Assembly (NCBI GenBank): GCA_035316325.1
Contig: DATHJB010000050.1
Location: forward strand, 1 to 59,019
Source: Acidimicrobiales bacterium
Lineage (GTDB): Bacteria > Actinomycetota > Acidimicrobiia > Acidimicrobiales > VFJN01
DNA: 59,019 nt
Direction: 5' to 3'
Made by a program: the position numbers and the translations under genes. The notes beneath the pieces are model-generated. The model did not search any database. It was not told where the DNA came from and was given only the letters and a program-made list of their open reading frames with translations. Shown here piece by piece: positions 56,703 through 59,019 of the stretch. Each line of letters begins with the position of its first letter. Position 1 is the stretch's first letter.

Positions 56703-58868
56703 GTGGTGGGCACGCCGTTCGACGCCCTGGCGTCGGGGCTCCACACCGACCCGCACAGCGTCCTCGGGTTGCACGAGGAGGCGGGCCGGCGGGTGCTGCG
56801 CGCCTGGTGGCCCGGTGCCCGGCAGGCGCGGTACCGCGACCGTCCGATGCGGCGCGTCCACCCGGGCGGGGGGTTCGAGCACGAGCTCCGGTCCGACGAC
56901 CCGGCCCCGGCCCGGGGCTACAGCGTGACGTTCACCCTGGGCGAGGGCTACGACATCACGTCGGTCGAGCCGTGGGGCTTCTGGCCGACGCTGGGCCCGC
57001 TCGACCTCCACCTCATCGGCGAGGGCCGCCACGAGCGGCTGTGGGAGGCACTGGGCGCGCATCCCCGCACCCACGAGGGCGTCGAGGGCACCAGCTTCTC
57101 CGTGTGGGCGCCCGCCGCCCGGGCCGTGCGCGTGGTGGGCGACTGGAACAGCTGGGCCGGCACCGCGCACCCGCTGCGCACGCTGGGCTCGTCGGGCGTG
57201 TGGGAGCTGTTCGTCCCGGGCGTCGGGTCGGGCCAGCGCTACAAGTTCGAGGTGCTGGGCGCCGACGGCGTGACCCGCCTCAAGGCCGACCCGATGGCCC
57301 GGGCCACCGAGCGCCCACCGGCCAACGCCAGCGTGGTGTTCTCGTCGAGCCACGAGTGGAGCGCCGGCGACACCGAGTGGGTGGCACGGCGGGCGGCGTC
57401 GAACCCGATCGACGAGCGCCTGGCCGCGTACGAGGTGCACCTGGGGTCGTGGCGCCGGTTCGGCACGGGCCGGGGCGACTACCTCGACTACCGCGACCTG
57501 GCCGAGCAGCTGGCCGACCACGTCCTGGCGCTCGGCTTCACGCACGTCGAGCTGCTGCCCCCGACCGAGCACCCGTACGACCCGTCGTGGGGCTACCAGG
57601 TGTCGAGCTGGTTCGCCCCGACCGCCCGCCACGGCGACCCCGACGGCTTCCGGGCCTTCGTCGACCACATGCACGAGCGGGGGATCGGGGTGCTGGTCGA
57701 CTACGTGCCGGCGCACTTCCCGAAGGACGAGTGGGCGCTGGCCCGCTTCGACGGCACCGCGCTCTACGAGCACGCCGACCCGCGCCAGGGCGAGCACCCC
57801 GACTGGGGCACGCTGGTCTTCAACTTCGGGCGCAACGAGGTGCGCAACTTCCTCGTCGCCGCGGCCCGCTACTGGGTGGAGGAGCTGCACGTCGACGGCC
57901 TGCGGGTCGACGCGGTGGCGTCGATGCTCTACCTCGACTACTCGCGCAAGGCCGGCGAGTGGGTGCCCAACGTGCACGGCGGCCGGGAGAACCTGGAGGC
58001 GGTCGCCTTCGTCCAGGAGATGAACCGGCTGGTGCACCGCGACCACCCGGGGGTGCTGACGGTCGCCGAGGAGTCGACGGCATGGGACGGCGTGACGCGC
58101 CCCGTGCACCTGGGCGGCCTGGGCTTCTCCCAGAAGTGGAACATGGGCTGGATGCACGACACCCTCGAGTACTTCGGCAAGCGGCCGGAGCACCGGCGGT
58201 GGCACCACCACTCGCTCACGTTCGGGCTGGTCTACGCCTGGACCGAGAACTTCGTGCTTCCCTTGAGCCACGACGAGGTGGTGCACGGCAAGGGCTCGCT
58301 GATCGGGAAGATGCCGGGCGACCGGTGGCAGCGCTTCGCCAACCTGCGGGCGTTGTACGGCTGGATGTGGTCGCACCCGGGCAAGAAGCTGCTGTTCATG
58401 GGGGCCGAGCTGGCCCAGGAGACGGAGTGGAGCCAGGACCGGTCGCTCGACTGGCACCTGCTCGACGACCCCGCCAACCGGGGCGTCCACCACCTGCTGG
58501 CCGAGCTCAACCGGGTCGCCGCGGCGCACCCGGCGCTGTGGGCGCTCGACACCAGCCCGGACGGCTTCTGCTGGATCGACGCCGACGACGCCGACAACTC
58601 GGTGTTCGCCTTCCTGCGCTCGGGTGGTGGTGAGCACGTGGTGTGCGTCGCCAACCTCACCCCGGTGCCCCGCCACGGCTACCGGGTCGGCCTCCCGTCG
58701 GCAGGCCCCTGGTCCGACGTGCTCAACACCGACGACGAGCGCTGGGGCGGCACCAACATGCTCCAACCGGTCGTGACCGCCGAGGACACCCCGTGGCAGG
58801 GCCAGGCCGCCTCCGCGGTGCTCACGCTCCCCCCGCTGTCGGTGCGCTGGCTCGCCCCCGGTCTTTGA
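56703..58868 (+). CDS. glgB: 1,4-alpha-glucan branching enzyme
   Basis: Introduces alpha-1,6 branches into glucan. The 721-aa protein has N-terminal beta modules including CBM48 ('GTSFSVWAPAARAVRVVGDWN'), then the GH13 barrel with 'YEVHLGSWRR', nucleophile D403 ('LRVDAVASMLY'), acid E456 ('TVAEEST') and D524 ('LSHDEVVHGKGSL'). GTG 56703 lies 7 bp after mak. The 3' end is followed within 30 bp by a transposase fragment. Confidence 0.96.
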   Translation: MVGTPFDALASGLHTDPHSVLGLHEEAGRRVLRAWWPGARQARYRDRPMRRVHPGGGFEHELRSDDPAPARGYSVTFTLGEGYDITSVEPWGFWPTLGPLDLHLIGEGRHERLWEALGAHPRTHEGVEGTSFSVWAPAARAVRVVGDWNSWAGTAHPLRTLGSSGVWELFVPGVGSGQRYKFEVLGADGVTRLKADPMARATERPPANASVVFSSSHEWSAGDTEWVARRAASNPIDERLAAYEVHLGSWRRFGTGRGDYLDYRDLAEQLADHVLALGFTHVELLPPTEHPYDPSWGYQVSSWFAPTARHGDPDGFRAFVDHMHERGIGVLVDYVPAHFPKDEWALARFDGTALYEHADPRQGEHPDWGTLVFNFGRNEVRNFLVAAARYWVEELHVDGLRVDAVASMLYLDYSRKAGEWVPNVHGGRENLEAVAFVQEMNRLVHRDHPGVLTVAEESTAWDGVTRPVHLGGLGFSQKWNMGWMHDTLEYFGKRPEHRRWHHHSLTFGLVYAWTENFVLPLSHDEVVHGKGSLIGKMPGDRWQRFANLRALYGWMWSHPGKKLLFMGAELAQETEWSQDRSLDWHLLDDPANRGVHHLLAELNRVAAAHPALWALDTSPDGFCWIDADDADNSVFAFLRSGGGEHVVCVANLTPVPRHGYRVGLPSAGPWSDVLNTDDERWGGTNMLQPVVTAEDTPWQGQAASAVLTLPPLSVRWLAPGL

Positions 58869-58894
58869 AGGAGAACGACCTTGGTCTCAGGGGG

Positions 58895-59019
58895 TCATCG
58901 CAACGCCTGGTCGAGTGCTTCGGATGGTTTCAGCCAGCCGAGGGTTTGTCGAGGGCGTCCGTTGAGCTCGGCGGCGATGGCGTCGAGGTCGTCTTGGGTG
59001 AACGGGGCGAGGCTGGTCC
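58895..59019 (-). mobile_element. 3' end of an IS30-family-like transposase (runs off the window)
   Basis: On the minus strand the frame ending at TGA 58895-58897 encodes a C-terminus with 'FTQDDLDAIAAELNGRPRQTLGW' and 'PSEAL', the closing motif of IS30-type integrase-catalytic transposases. The element end must lie between the glgB stop (58868) and 58895, where TTGGTCTCAGGGGGTCA is seen. Only the last 41 codons are present, so intactness cannot be judged. Confidence 0.7.

Overview
The window is GC-rich (strong G/C third-position bias) and looks like the chromosome of an actinobacterium, most probably of the class Acidimicrobiia. This rests on general appearance: GTG/TTG starts are frequent, many genes have a -10-like TANNNT hexamer 6-10 nt before the start codon (leaderless style), and the order prfA-prmC-tsaC-(PTP)-rpiB-glyA-wecA-like-atp operon is typical of actinobacteria. 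The GlgE glucan pathway points the same way. No rRNA, tRNA or CRISPR array was seen. Almost all of the sequence is coding.

Layout. 1-5.6 kb: the tail of an unknown gene, a membrane Ser/Thr kinase, an amidohydrolase behind a KstR-like palindrome, a methyltransferase and lysA. 5.6-9.1 kb (minus strand): an acyl carrier protein, a glutamine-hydrolysing asparagine synthetase and an ammonia-type NAD synthetase form a tight cluster. A 161-bp MITE-like element sits exactly in the stop codon of the ACP gene. 9.3-13.7 kb: hom, thrC, a small unknown gene and an ApgM-family gene that may supply homoserine kinase. 13.7-24.6 kb: rho, rpmE, prfA, prmC, tsaC, a thiolase-like gene lacking the usual nucleophile (minus strand), a low-molecular-weight phosphatase, rpiB, glyA and a WecA/TagO-type transferase.

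24.7-32.3 kb is the complete F1Fo ATP synthase operon, two small AtpI/AtpZ-type genes followed by atpBEFHAGDC; subunit b carries an unusual N-terminal signal peptide. 32.3-41.5 kb is mixed: an Hsp15-like S4 protein, an alpha/beta hydrolase and SDR pair, a DUF4143 ATPase, glpX, an acidic protein / J-domain protein / hydrolase group, and a minus-strand smORF / MFS transporter / YkuD-like lipoprotein group. 41.6-46.1 kb: a NifU-type protein with a MeaB GTPase, a large polytopic spermidine-synthase-like protein, and an enoyl-CoA hydratase.

46.2-58.9 kb is dominated by alpha-glucan and trehalose metabolism: glgP on the minus strand, then an orphan solute-binding protein coupled to a CPA2 antiporter, then glgE, treS, mak and glgB. 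TreS isomerises trehalose to maltose, Mak phosphorylates it, GlgE polymerises maltose-1-phosphate, GlgB branches the product and GlgP can degrade it. The window ends inside an IS30-type transposase.

No single clearly new system is proven here. The best leads are the ACP-AsnB-NadE cluster with its stop-codon MITE, the degenerate YkuD lipoprotein, the solute-binding protein/antiporter pair, the signal-peptide subunit b, and large dyads in every convergent intergenic gap above about 40 bp. Family assignments come from reading the proteins by eye, without database searches.
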